Positions 24,820 to 32,464 of a stretch of DNA of 64,000 bases are shown here, in pieces. This stretch comes from Osmia lignaria lignaria. Its lineage: Eukaryota; Arthropoda; Insecta; Hymenoptera; Megachilidae. The number at the start of each line of letters is the position of its first letter. Position 1 is the stretch's first letter. A program made the position numbers and the translations under genes. The stretch covers positions 23,622,001-23,686,000 of the forward strand of contig NW_027478162.1 of assembly GCF_051020975.1 (NCBI RefSeq). The letters run 5' to 3'. Below the pieces are notes generated by a model. It did no database searches. It saw only the letters and a list, made by a program, of their open reading frames with translations, and was not told the DNA's origin.

Positions 24820-24896
24820 TATTCTACATTCTCACGGTAAGCCTGTTCTGTACTAATTTGTCGAGCACGGCATTAGCATCCAATTTAGACACGGCA

Positions 24897-24958
24897 AAAC
24901 GGGCGATCTATTAAGCCTACGGGTTATAAGAGTGTCTTCATTTTAGATCGTCTCGTTT
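24897..24958 (+). other. LTR structured hairpin element C
   Basis: The outer stem pairs AAACG and CGATCTA (24897-24901, 24904-24910) with TAGATCG and CGTTT (24944-24950, 24954-24958). The core is TTAAGCCTACGGGTTATAAGA, then GTGTCTTCATT. The tetraloop region is CTACGG instead of CTTCGG. Copy in 3' LTR: 36076-36137. Confidence 0.7.
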
Positions 24959-25071
24959 CCATATTCAGGTACCGAACATATTACATTTCGCTATTTTAAT
25001 ATTCCGAACTTTTTCCAATCATCGCGAATGTGTGTGGGTAACGATTGTTTCGACTGCGAGATATTTTATCA

Positions 25072-25130
25072 GGGACGACCCGTAAGGCCCTTTCGGGGGT
25101 TATAAGAGTCTCTTCATGCAGGTCGTTTCC
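25072..25130 (+). other. LTR structured hairpin element D
   Basis: The outer stem pairs ACGACC (25075-25080) with GGTCGT (25121-25126), flanked by GG and CC. The inner arms are GGCCC-TTTC-GGGGGTT and AAGAG-T-CTCTT, followed by CATG. Copy in 3' LTR: 36251-36309. Confidence 0.7.
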
Positions 25131-25626
25131 TTGCGGATAGAAACCGCCCAAAATTCGATTCTTCATTATCAGGTCGAGGCAGTCGTCCTACATTAACCAT
25201 ACATTTTTCACATCTCAAATACGCGTAATAATCACAATAGAAGCTCTCATTGTAAACCAAAGGTTAGACATTTTTCGATTTTCATTTATATTATTAACGT
25301 AATAGGTTAAGCATCTTTACCCTTGTTTAAACAGTATTGTTATCAATTGAATTTACTTAACAGTGATTAACAGTAATCTAATAGAATCATTTTAGCATTC
25401 AAACAATTAGTCATTTCAAAATTCAGTTCTGTTAGCTTCGATAGTCAATTTTTGAATTAAATTACTTTCCTTTTTGCACACTAAATTGCATTCGCATTTC
25501 TTTCAAGTCCCATTTGTATCATTTCCTTTTTTTTTTTTTCATTTTACATTTCAAATCCACGCATACCAACACAAGGTTTCAAGGAGGGACCCGTATGGGA
25601 CCCAGAGCGCTGACGAACCCAACGGA

Positions 25627-25632
25627 AATAAA
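25627..25632 (+). promoter_or_regulatory. Polyadenylation signal AATAAA in LTR
   Basis: AATAAA lies about 190 bases before the LTR end and just upstream of a strong hairpin. In the 3' LTR the copy at 36805-36810 would direct 3'-end formation of the genomic transcript. Confidence 0.5.
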
Positions 25633-25662
25633 TATTATCTAAATTTTCCGTCTTTTAATTTC

Positions 25663-25706
25663 GTTCTGACCGTAGAGGACGCTTCCGCGTCATACGCGGT
25701 CAGAAC
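25663..25706 (+). other. LTR hairpin next to PBS-like sequence
   Basis: GTTCTGACCG (25663-25672) is the exact inverse complement of CGGTCAGAAC (25697-25706). The loop holds a second stem, GACGC-TTCC-GCGTC (25678-25691). TGGTGGCAGCG at 25707-25717 follows at once and equals the first 11 bases of the true primer binding site. This could be a relic of an earlier LTR end. Confidence 0.65.
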
Positions 25707-25786
25707 TGGTGGCAGCGATACCTTTCTCATCGCCCAAAAATAAGAATTATTATGTATATATAAAACAAATATATTTATAATTGATT

Positions 25787-25819
25787 TTACGTTGCGCGCT
25801 CACGCAACGCGCAACGTAA
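25787..25819 (+). other. Terminal LTR hairpin
   Basis: TTACGTTGCGCG (25787-25798) pairs perfectly with CGCGCAACGTAA (25808-25819) around a 9-base loop, two bases before the LTR end. It recurs at the end of the 3' LTR. It may structure the end of U5 or the DNA end bound by integrase. Confidence 0.7.
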
Positions 25820-25827
25820 CAAGTTTT

Positions 25828-25845
25828 TGGTGGCAGCGGTGGGAT
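25828..25845 (+). other. Primer binding site for tRNA-Leu
   Basis: TGGTGGCAGCGGTGGGAT starts six bases after the 5' LTR. It is exactly complementary to the 3' end, CCA included, of animal tRNA-Leu of the AAG type as I remember it (ending ATCCCACCGCTGCCA plus CCA). It would prime minus-strand DNA synthesis. Confidence 0.85.
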
Positions 25846-26413
25846 ACTTCAGTGCTCGCTCATTGAGAATTGTGTTGGAAATTGCATTCTTTTTAAAATT
25901 TCCATTAATTTTTGCTAGAACCTTTGATTTGCAATTGAGGCAAAATCGGGATTTTTGTATACTGGACACCCCTTTTGCCACGTTTGTCGCATATTATCGT
26001 ATTATTGCAAATTGTGAATATTTGTGTATTTTGATATATGATTTATATATTTTTGTGTGTTTGCGATAATTGTTCGCTACCAAAGTAAATTTCTTGCTTA
26101 CAATCAATTTTATTAACCACCTATTTAATTGTTATATTTATTTTGTTATATTTATTTTGTTATACTTATTTCTTATTTAAATTATATATTTCTATTTATT
26201 TTGTTTACTGTTGATTATTTTTTTTTTTGTGTTTCTGTTAATTTATTCTGAGCAGTTGATTATTTCGATAACTAGAACGAACAATTATCGCACATTTTCG
26301 TGTTGAATACGGTGTGCTACCGAATTTTGAATATTATCTGTGTATATTTTTCTTGATTGACATTTTTGTGTATTTTCTCATTTACATTTTTGATTTGAAC
26401 GAACATTTGCAAT
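25846..26413 (+). other. 5' leader of the retrotransposon
   Basis: An AT-rich, apparently non-coding leader between primer site and gag, with T-rich runs and repeated TTATATTTATTTTG. It contains a perfect 15-base inverted repeat, TGCGATAATTGTTCG at 26062-26076 and its complement at 26278-26292, able to close a loop of about 200 bases. In retroelements this region usually holds packaging and dimerisation signals, so a structural role is possible. Short open frames here are not convincing genes. Confidence 0.6.
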
Positions 26414-27619
26414 ATGCCTGATCCACCGATTAATGTGGGTGCCGGCGGAAGCACCTCGCTGACGGCCCGCGACGATGACGACGATCTTTCCACCACGGTG
26501 ATTGAAAGCTTCGCCGTACAGCAGGCCGCACATTACGTACCAATCTTCGATGGTCGTAACATCCGGTTAAGAGACTTCATCGCGGAAGTACAATATCATT
26601 CAGATAGCCTGCCAATGTCAAGCAGAACAGTCTTCCTTCGGCTCGTGATTTCGAGATTAAGGGTGGAGGCGCGTGATAGTGTACAGGGAATTAGGTTTAT
26701 GGTACTCTCCGACTTAATAAGACATTTAAAGAAACGATTCACGCCGGAAAAGACATTCCACGATTACTATCAGCAAATCGCGAATATTAGGATGAAACGC
26801 GATGAGTCAGTATACGCGTTCCACGATCGAATCAGAGCTTTGCTTGCGGGAATGGAGGACTTGATTAAGTCAAAATCCGGATCTAGCTATGCTCAGATGA
26901 TGGATCCAGTCCGTGCAACAGCGTTAGAGTCATTTATCTGGGGATTGCCGGACGATATTGCGCGAGCAGTGGACGCGCGCGATCCAAAAACTTTAACTGA
27001 GGCTGTCGAAATAGCAGACCGGGTACAAACGAGATATCGAAATCGGCCGACAATGTCGCACGAATCGCGTCGTACAGATTATGACTCGGGTTATCGACGC
27101 GAATACGGGGACCGCGAATATAGGCCGCGATATGAGGGCTATAGTCCCGAGAGGAATTTTGCCCGCTCTTATCCACGATACGCGTCGTATTCTCCGGTAA
27201 GGAACGAGACTAATTCGCCGATGAGATTACCACCGACTCGCGAATTCAATCGGGCTCCGAGCCCTGTCCGAGCTTTCGAAACCGAGGCGCGAGATGCTCT
27301 TGTACGGCGGACGCATCATTGTAAGTGCTGCCGTCATGCGAGCGCATCGGACGCGCGATCGAACGCCTTTTCGCGTTCGCCCACCCCGGAGTCACCGTCG
27401 GGTGAAAAATCGCGGTTTAAGATTGATTATAGACCACGCTCTCCGTCATTGGAGGAGCCGGTAGCGGGACCTTCCAGCTCGTCCCGTAGATCACCATCAC
27501 CGTTATCAAATTTCGAAAATTTAAACTTGGACAGGACTCGCCGCACCGACGCGACGACGAGTCAATCACCTCCCGAGCGTCACTCAAATCAAAAGGTACA
27601 GTTCCAGAAAAGATTCTAG
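26414..27619 (+). CDS. Gag polyprotein (401 aa)
   Basis: Structural protein that would form the virus-like particle and package element RNA. The start ATG at 26414 is the first good in-frame ATG after the leader. Residues about 40-200 read as a retrotransposon Gag capsid region (VPIFDGRN, then FLRLVISRLRVEARD, LIRHLKKRF, FHDYYQQIANIRM, ESVYAFHDRIRAL). Residues about 215-390 are rich in Arg, Ser, Tyr and Pro with repeated YSPER, YSPVR, APSPVR, RSPTPE and RSPSPL, like an RS domain. There is no canonical CX2CX4HX4C zinc knuckle; only HHCKCCRH at residues 301-308 hints at a metal or nucleic-acid site. The basic RS-like tail may take over RNA binding. The 3' end overlaps the open pol frame (27490-27619), and pol is reached by a -1 frameshift near 27517-27526. 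The gene is intact. Confidence 0.9.
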   Translation: MPDPPINVGAGGSTSLTARDDDDDLSTTVIESFAVQQAAHYVPIFDGRNIRLRDFIAEVQYHSDSLPMSSRTVFLRLVISRLRVEARDSVQGIRFMVLSDLIRHLKKRFTPEKTFHDYYQQIANIRMKRDESVYAFHDRIRALLAGMEDLIKSKSGSSYAQMMDPVRATALESFIWGLPDDIARAVDARDPKTLTEAVEIADRVQTRYRNRPTMSHESRRTDYDSGYRREYGDREYRPRYEGYSPERNFARSYPRYASYSPVRNETNSPMRLPPTREFNRAPSPVRAFETEARDALVRRTHHCKCCRHASASDARSNAFSRSPTPESPSGEKSRFKIDYRPRSPSLEEPVAGPSSSSRRSPSPLSNFENLNLDRTRRTDATTSQSPPERHSNQKVQFQKRF

Positions 27620-30600
27620 CTGTCGAGTATAAACGTGATACGCCGATCGTTAAGCTCTCATCGGATGACCTAGGAACAGGATCCGCGAACTTTTTAGTGG
27701 ATACCGGGGCGGAAATTAACTTAATTAAATTAAATCTATTACGCAATGATCTGCCAATCGCGACGCACGAGGCCACGATAATATCCGGAATAACCCCGCA
27801 GAAAGACCGTACAATAGGCACGTCGACATTACGTATACAGGGAAACCCCGTGCGCTTCCACGTCGTACGATCTAATTTTCCGCTGAGAACAGACGGTATT
27901 TTAGGGCAAGAATATTTACGTCAGGAACGGGCTGAAATTTCGTTTGCACATAACACTCTAGTCACGCGAACAGATCCTATAAGACCGCATAGATTCGTAG
28001 ATGAGAGATCTTTAGACTTTTCAGACCGCAAAGCGTTAGAACCGCGCACCTACATCATTAAAGCGCGTTCTAAACAACCGATCGCGATCGATGTGGTAAA
28101 CAACGTCTTGAAGGAAGGGTACTTGCCCTTATTAGAAACCGTGGGCGGCCTGTTCGTCGGCGAAGCAGCCGTATCGGTAAATGACCAGGGCGTATGCCAC
28201 GTACTCGCCATTAATACATTAGAGCGTGACCTTGACCTGAAGGTACCACCGCAAGAACTGGTACCATTTGACTACCATTGTTTCCCCGAGGAATCAGACG
28301 AGTCGCCGGGTTCCGATTGTGATAATACAAACACGAGTTCATTAGATCGAGTCTCTGAAGTGTTAGACAAACTACGGCTAGGACACTTAAACGTAGAAGA
28401 ACGCAGGCACGTAGAAGAAATAGTTGAGGAATACCCCGAAAGATTTCATCTCCCCATGGATAAATTAGAGGCTACCTCGTTTATTAAGCATAATATTCCG
28501 ACGGTAGATGAAATTCCGATAAACACGCGTCAATATCGATTTTCGCCTATTCATAAAGAGGAAATCGAGCGTCAGATCTTGACAAAATTAGAAAGCGGAA
28601 TCATTGTTCCGTCAAACTCTCCATATAATTCTCCCCTGTGGATTGTCCCTAAGAAACCGGATTCCAAGGGCAATCCCAGGTGGAGAATGGTAATCGATTT
28701 TCGAAAACTGAACGAGAAAACAATCGGTGACGCGTATCCACTGCCAAACATGACTGAGATTTTAGACCTCATTGGCAGTGCACAATACTTTTCCGTATTT
28801 GATTTAGCCAGTGGTTTTCAACAAATTGAAACCGATCCCAAGGATCGTCATAAAACGGCATTCAGCACGCCGACCGGGCTTTATGAATATGTACGAATGC
28901 CCGAAGGGTTAAAGAATGCACCGGCAACTTTCCAGCGCTTAATGAATAGTACACTCCGTGGTTTACAGGGTACAGAATTGTTTGTATATTTAGATGATAT
29001 CGTTATTTTTGCGCGTACGCTGGAGGAACACGGCAAGAAGGTTCGGCGTCTTTTTACGCGCCTGGCCGATGCCGGATTGACCCTCCAGCCGGACAAATGC
29101 GAATTTCTGAGGAAAGAAGTCGCGTACCTCGGGCACGTAATCGGTCGTAAGGGCGTACGCCCCGATCCGAAAAAGATAAGCGCGGTTAAGAACTTCCCGC
29201 GACCGCGGAACGCGAAAAATATACGCCAATTCTTAGGCCTAGCCGGTTACTACCGACGTTTTATACGTAATTTCGCGGAGTTGTCAAAACCCTTGTTTGA
29301 TCTTTTGAAAAAGAACACGGAATTTATTTGGGGAAAAGAGCAAAAACGCAGTTTCATCGCGTTAAGGAAAGCGTTATGTAGAGCACCGATCCTACAGTAT
29401 CCGAATTTCGAAAAGGCATTTACGCTTACGACCGATGCGTCGGATTATGCTATCGGAGCAGTTTTGAGTCAAGAAGTCAACGGACATGACTTACCTGTCG
29501 CTTATTTGTCGCGAACCCTAACGAAACCGGAACGAAACTATTTCACGACAGAGAAGGAATGCCTCGCGGTTCTGTATTCCATTTTACACTTTAGACCGTA
29601 TTTGTATGGCCGAAAATTTACATTGGTCAGCGACCACGAACCATTGCGTTGGATCAATTCCATCAAGGATCCTGGTCAGCGCTTGGTCCGGTGGAAATTA
29701 AAACTACGAGACTATGATTACGATTTCGTTCACAAAGCCGGGAAAGACAACGTAAACGCGGACGCTTTATCGCGAAACCCGGTCATTGAAGCGGAATTAA
29801 ACGGCTCAGATGAATTTACGCTCACATCATCGAGTGAAGAAACGCGGTGTGAACCATGCTCAATAGTAACGTTGATAGAACGATTTTTGCACGTTTCGAA
29901 TTCAATAAAAGCTAAGAGAGCGAAACATGCTTTGCCATCGGCAAACATTATGCCGATATCCGGGTCACCGCGCTCGTCTGATTCCGAACCGTCGGGAGAC
30001 GTCGTTCGCAGGGGGCGAGGCCGACCACCAGGATCTAAATCAAATCCAAAACCGAGGGTAATAGACCCAGATGCAATTGCTACGCGTACAAGACATCGAT
30101 CAGCTGATCAGCCAGCAACCTTAACTGTTCCATACCAAAAACCATCCATCGTGATAACATCTAATACGCCTACATCGGGTTCGTCCGATGATTCTGTAAG
30201 CTCAGGTTCGGATTCCGATACCGAGTCGGAACCGCCGGTTTTCCTACGCAGGCGGAGCGTACTTCCGAGCCTGGGATTCAGCTCGGGTAACCGAGTTGTA
30301 GGAGCTCCTCAGACCCCGGGTTCTGGATGCGCTCGGCCTGACGAGGAAATATATAAAACACCGTTCTCTAGTAACACCAGTCAAGAGTATTTTGACGTAC
30401 AGACGGATCACGGGCGACCAGAACAGTTGGACGAAGGCGACGAAACTGATGTTGATGAGTTACATCAAACACTAGATGGATTATCCAAAATAACTGATAA
30501 TTTTACAGATACAATAGTTTACCGGCCGTCTCACCAATCACATTTACCTACAATCTTACCATCTACACCACCCATAGCATTATCAACTCCACATAAACCA

Positions 30601-32223
30601 TTGATTCTCAAACGTACACCTGAGGAAGTGTGGGAGGCGCCTTCCGTGCCAGTGGAAACTCTACCAAATGCCATTGACTTTGACGTTTTGACCGATACAT
30701 CGAGCTTAGAAACACCGGAGGACCGGGAAGTCAAACCTTTAAGGGTTATACAGTTCGCTTCCGAGAATCTTACGTATTATCGTGACAATTATGTACATTT
30801 CATTAGTCGTGACCGGTATCTCACACCAACGAATAAGTTATTAACGGATCTTGGCGCGATTAACCTCAATAAATTCACGGACGCGGAATTGAAGATAGGG
30901 AACATAATCGTAACAGAATGCGGTAAACATCGATTATTCAGCCTCGTCGCGAAAGATAACGCGAAGGATGACCTGCCAATAGCCAGGTTACGCGTACTCT
31001 TGAGGAATCTAAAACAAAAATTATTTGAACTAAAGATTAACTCATTTCGAATCTCAAGAGTCGACGATCTTACCGAAACGTTACCGCAGCACACGTTAAC
31101 TAGTGCCTTACGAGAAACATTCCGAAATGCTAACATCTCAATAACCTTATGTTATGGCCGTGTTCAATTACCACCTGCGGAATTAAGATCACGTATTATT
31201 TCCGAATTACACGATAGTTTAATAGCCGGGCATAAGGGAATAACTAAAACATACCGCCGTATCCGCGAGAGATTTTATTGGCCTAATATGAAAAAGGATA
31301 TCGAAACGTACATAAGTAATTGTCCGAGCTGTCAAACGCGTAAGATCTCGAGATATAAGACCCGCGAACCAATGGTAATCACCGATACACCCGCGGAACC
31401 CTTCGCGAAGGTATCCATTGACACGGTGGGTCCGCTCCCTACCACTCCGGAGGGAAACAAGCATATTTTAACCATTCAAGATGGTTTGACTAAATTTTGC
31501 ATCGCAGTACCACTTCCTAATATTAGGGCTGAAACAGTCGCTCACGCGCTGGTCACCAATCTTATCCTGCAATACGGTGCCCCGAAGTTGATCTTGTCCG
31601 ACCGAGGGACAAGCTTTTTAAATAAAGTAATATCTGCTATAGCACAGATGTTTGGTATACACCATCTCACCACATCTGGATACCATCCTCAAACTAATGG
31701 TTCTTTAGAACGAAGTCACGCGGTTCTGGTAGATTATATTACACATTATTTGGGGGACTTTGACGATTGGGATAGGCTGGTACCGTTCGCAATGTTTGCA
31801 TACAATACCTCGGTGCACGAGGGAACGAAATTTACACCTTTCGAACTGGTGTACGGTAAACGTGCACGTGCACCGACCTCGTTCCCTGCGAGCGACGATC
31901 TACCCACGTACACCGGGTACGTTCGGGACTTAAATGACCGATTGCACGAGATGCGCGAAATCGCTTCTAGAAATCTGGATCGTGCGAAGGCCCGCTCAAA
32001 AACCTATTACGACGCGAAAGCTCGTCCATTCAAAGGGCAGGTAGGGGACAAGGCATACGTCCTGGTCGAGCCGCGTAAAGGCAAGTTTGGCAAAAGGTAT
32101 CATGGCCCTTACGAGATAGTAGATTTTACAGCCAGAAATAATGTCGTGCTGGAAGACGGGACAGGCAACATTTTCATCAAACATGTAGACAAATTAAAAT
32201 TCGTAAGAACCAAGAAAGATTGA
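27490..32223 (+). CDS. pol: Pol polyprotein: PR-RT-RNase H-integrase
   Basis: The frame is open from 27490, just after TAG at 27487-27489. It has no convincing own start and is expected to be translated as a Gag-Pol fusion by -1 frameshifting. Aspartic protease: DTGA at 27700-27711. Reverse transcriptase: VIDFRKLNEKT (near 28690) and YLDD at 28987-28998. RNase H: TTDASDYAIGAVLSQ with Asp at 29434, and SDHEPLRW. A linker of over 400 residues follows, rich in Ser, Asp, Glu and Pro, with an AT-hook at 30007-30039. Integrase: zinc finger His at 31210 and 31231, Cys at 31321 and 31330; catalytic Asp at 31420, Asp at 31600 and Glu at 31708 with 35 residues between the last two (DD35E); GPY of the GPY/F module at 32104. 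No chromodomain is seen. All catalytic residues are present and the frame is intact, so the enzyme set looks functional. Confidence 0.93.
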   Translation: MTITVIKFRKFKLGQDSPHRRDDESITSRASLKSKGTVPEKILAVEYKRDTPIVKLSSDDLGTGSANFLVDTGAEINLIKLNLLRNDLPIATHEATIISGITPQKDRTIGTSTLRIQGNPVRFHVVRSNFPLRTDGILGQEYLRQERAEISFAHNTLVTRTDPIRPHRFVDERSLDFSDRKALEPRTYIIKARSKQPIAIDVVNNVLKEGYLPLLETVGGLFVGEAAVSVNDQGVCHVLAINTLERDLDLKVPPQELVPFDYHCFPEESDESPGSDCDNTNTSSLDRVSEVLDKLRLGHLNVEERRHVEEIVEEYPERFHLPMDKLEATSFIKHNIPTVDEIPINTRQYRFSPIHKEEIERQILTKLESGIIVPSNSPYNSPLWIVPKKPDSKGNPRWRMVIDFRKLNEKTIGDAYPLPNMTEILDLIGSAQYFSVFDLASGFQQIETDPKDRHKTAFSTPTGLYEYVRMPEGLKNAPATFQRLMNSTLRGLQGTELFVYLDDIVIFARTLEEHGKKVRRLFTRLADAGLTLQPDKCEFLRKEVAYLGHVIGRKGVRPDPKKISAVKNFPRPRNAKNIRQFLGLAGYYRRFIRNFAELSKPLFDLLKKNTEFIWGKEQKRSFIALRKALCRAPILQYPNFEKAFTLTTDASDYAIGAVLSQEVNGHDLPVAYLSRTLTKPERNYFTTEKECLAVLYSILHFRPYLYGRKFTLVSDHEPLRWINSIKDPGQRLVRWKLKLRDYDYDFVHKAGKDNVNADALSRNPVIEAELNGSDEFTLTSSSEETRCEPCSIVTLIERFLHVSNSIKAKRAKHALPSANIMPISGSPRSSDSEPSGDVVRRGRGRPPGSKSNPKPRVIDPDAIATRTRHRSADQPATLTVPYQKPSIVITSNTPTSGSSDDSVSSGSDSDTESEPPVFLRRRSVLPSLGFSSGNRVVGAPQTPGSGCARPDEEIYKTPFSSNTSQEYFDVQTDHGRPEQLDEGDETDVDELHQTLDGLSKITDNFTDTIVYRPSHQSHLPTILPSTPPIALSTPHKPLILKRTPEEVWEAPSVPVETLPNAIDFDVLTDTSSLETPEDREVKPLRVIQFASENLTYYRDNYVHFISRDRYLTPTNKLLTDLGAINLNKFTDAELKIGNIIVTECGKHRLFSLVAKDNAKDDLPIARLRVLLRNLKQKLFELKINSFRISRVDDLTETLPQHTLTSALRETFRNANISITLCYGRVQLPPAELRSRIISELHDSLIAGHKGITKTYRRIRERFYWPNMKKDIETYISNCPSCQTRKISRYKTREPMVITDTPAEPFAKVSIDTVGPLPTTPEGNKHILTIQDGLTKFCIAVPLPNIRAETVAHALVTNLILQYGAPKLILSDRGTSFLNKVISAIAQMFGIHHLTTSGYHPQTNGSLERSHAVLVDYITHYLGDFDDWDRLVPFAMFAYNTSVHEGTKFTPFELVYGKRARAPTSFPASDDLPTYTGYVRDLNDRLHEMREIASRNLDRAKARSKTYYDAKARPFKGQVGDKAYVLVEPRKGKFGKRYHGPYEIVDFTARNNVVLEDGTGNIFIKHVDKLKFVRTKKD
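27508..27581 (+). promoter_or_regulatory. -1 ribosomal frameshift cassette
   Basis: In the gag frame the codons GAA AAT TTA AAC (27515-27526) hold two overlapping slippery heptamers, A-AAT-TTA (27517-27523) and T-TTA-AAC (27520-27526). A third, A-AAT-TTC, lies at 27508-27514. Eight bases downstream a stem forms from GACTCG (27535-27540) and CGAGTC (27558-27563). GACGC in its loop (27548-27552) is complementary to GCGTC at 27577-27581, giving an H-type pseudoknot. Both heptamer types are classic -1 sites in viruses. A -1 shift leads from gag into the open pol frame. Confidence 0.8.
30007..30039 (+). other. AT-hook motif in the Pol linker
   Basis: RRGRGRPPGSK has the GRP core flanked by basic residues typical of AT-hooks, which bind the minor groove of AT-rich DNA. 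It lies between RNase H and integrase in a low-complexity acidic/Ser region, where it could act as a DNA or chromatin tether. Confidence 0.65.
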
Positions 32224-32464
32224 GTGCAGCGGTTGGCCTTCATAATCGGCAGTATTGTTCGATGAAGGGGGAACCCTACTCCTCAAAGGGGGGGGGGGGG
32301 GGGGGGGCCGACTGGCGCACTGCGTATTTATCTATATATTTAACATCTATTGTACTTATTGCAGGAAAATACCGAGAAAAGCACACGTATTCAATCCGAA
32401 TTTTGTACTTAAATATGCGCCGTTTTCATTGTATTTAAACTAATACAGGTTCATCGATCTCATC
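32224..32464 (+). other. Gap between pol and ORF3 with G20 tract
   Basis: A non-coding spacer of 241 bases. A run of 20 G bases at 32288-32307, preceded by CTCCTCAAA, resembles an over-long polypurine tract or a quadruplex-forming run. AT-rich sequence with splice-acceptor-like sites follows. Short frames crossing the G run are not credible genes. Confidence 0.7.
32345..32364 (+). promoter_or_regulatory. Candidate 3' splice site before ORF3
   Basis: A pyrimidine-biased stretch ends in TTATTGCAG, followed by GAAAAT, with TTAAC about 25 bases before the AG as a possible branch site. A weaker alternative, CTAATACAG, ends at 32448. Splicing would give ORF3 its own mRNA, as env genes do. The matching donor is unknown; GGTAAG at 24836-24841 is one candidate. 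Confidence 0.4.

Larger units (their letters stand above)
23064..25821 (+). repeat. 5' LTR (2758 bp)
   Basis: It begins TGTTACGTCCGG and ends CGCAACGTAACA. Compared with the 3' LTR I find A/G at 23092, three changes at 24234, 24235 and 24237, T/C at 24269, and a T-run of 13 against 12 near 25527. It contains five structured hairpin elements, a heat-shock element, a CCAAT box, an AATAAA signal, two strong hairpins near its 3' end and an internal PBS-like sequence. It is CpG-rich in 24240-24540 and AT-rich in 25200-25560. Short open frames on its minus strand are not supported as genes. Confidence 0.96.

Noticed and set aside
25474..25743. 89-codon frame in the LTR
   Set aside because: It spans the T-run that differs between LTRs and the hairpin region; low-complexity start and no counterpart of the same length in the 3' LTR.
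27697..27699. GTG at 27697 as the start of pol
   Set aside because: It falls directly before the protease active-site DTGA, so starting there would cut off the protease N-terminus; the frame is open upstream to 27490 and overlaps gag.
32220..32443. Two short frames crossing the G20 run
   Set aside because: Driven by the poly-G tract encoding Gly; overlapping frames and no family.
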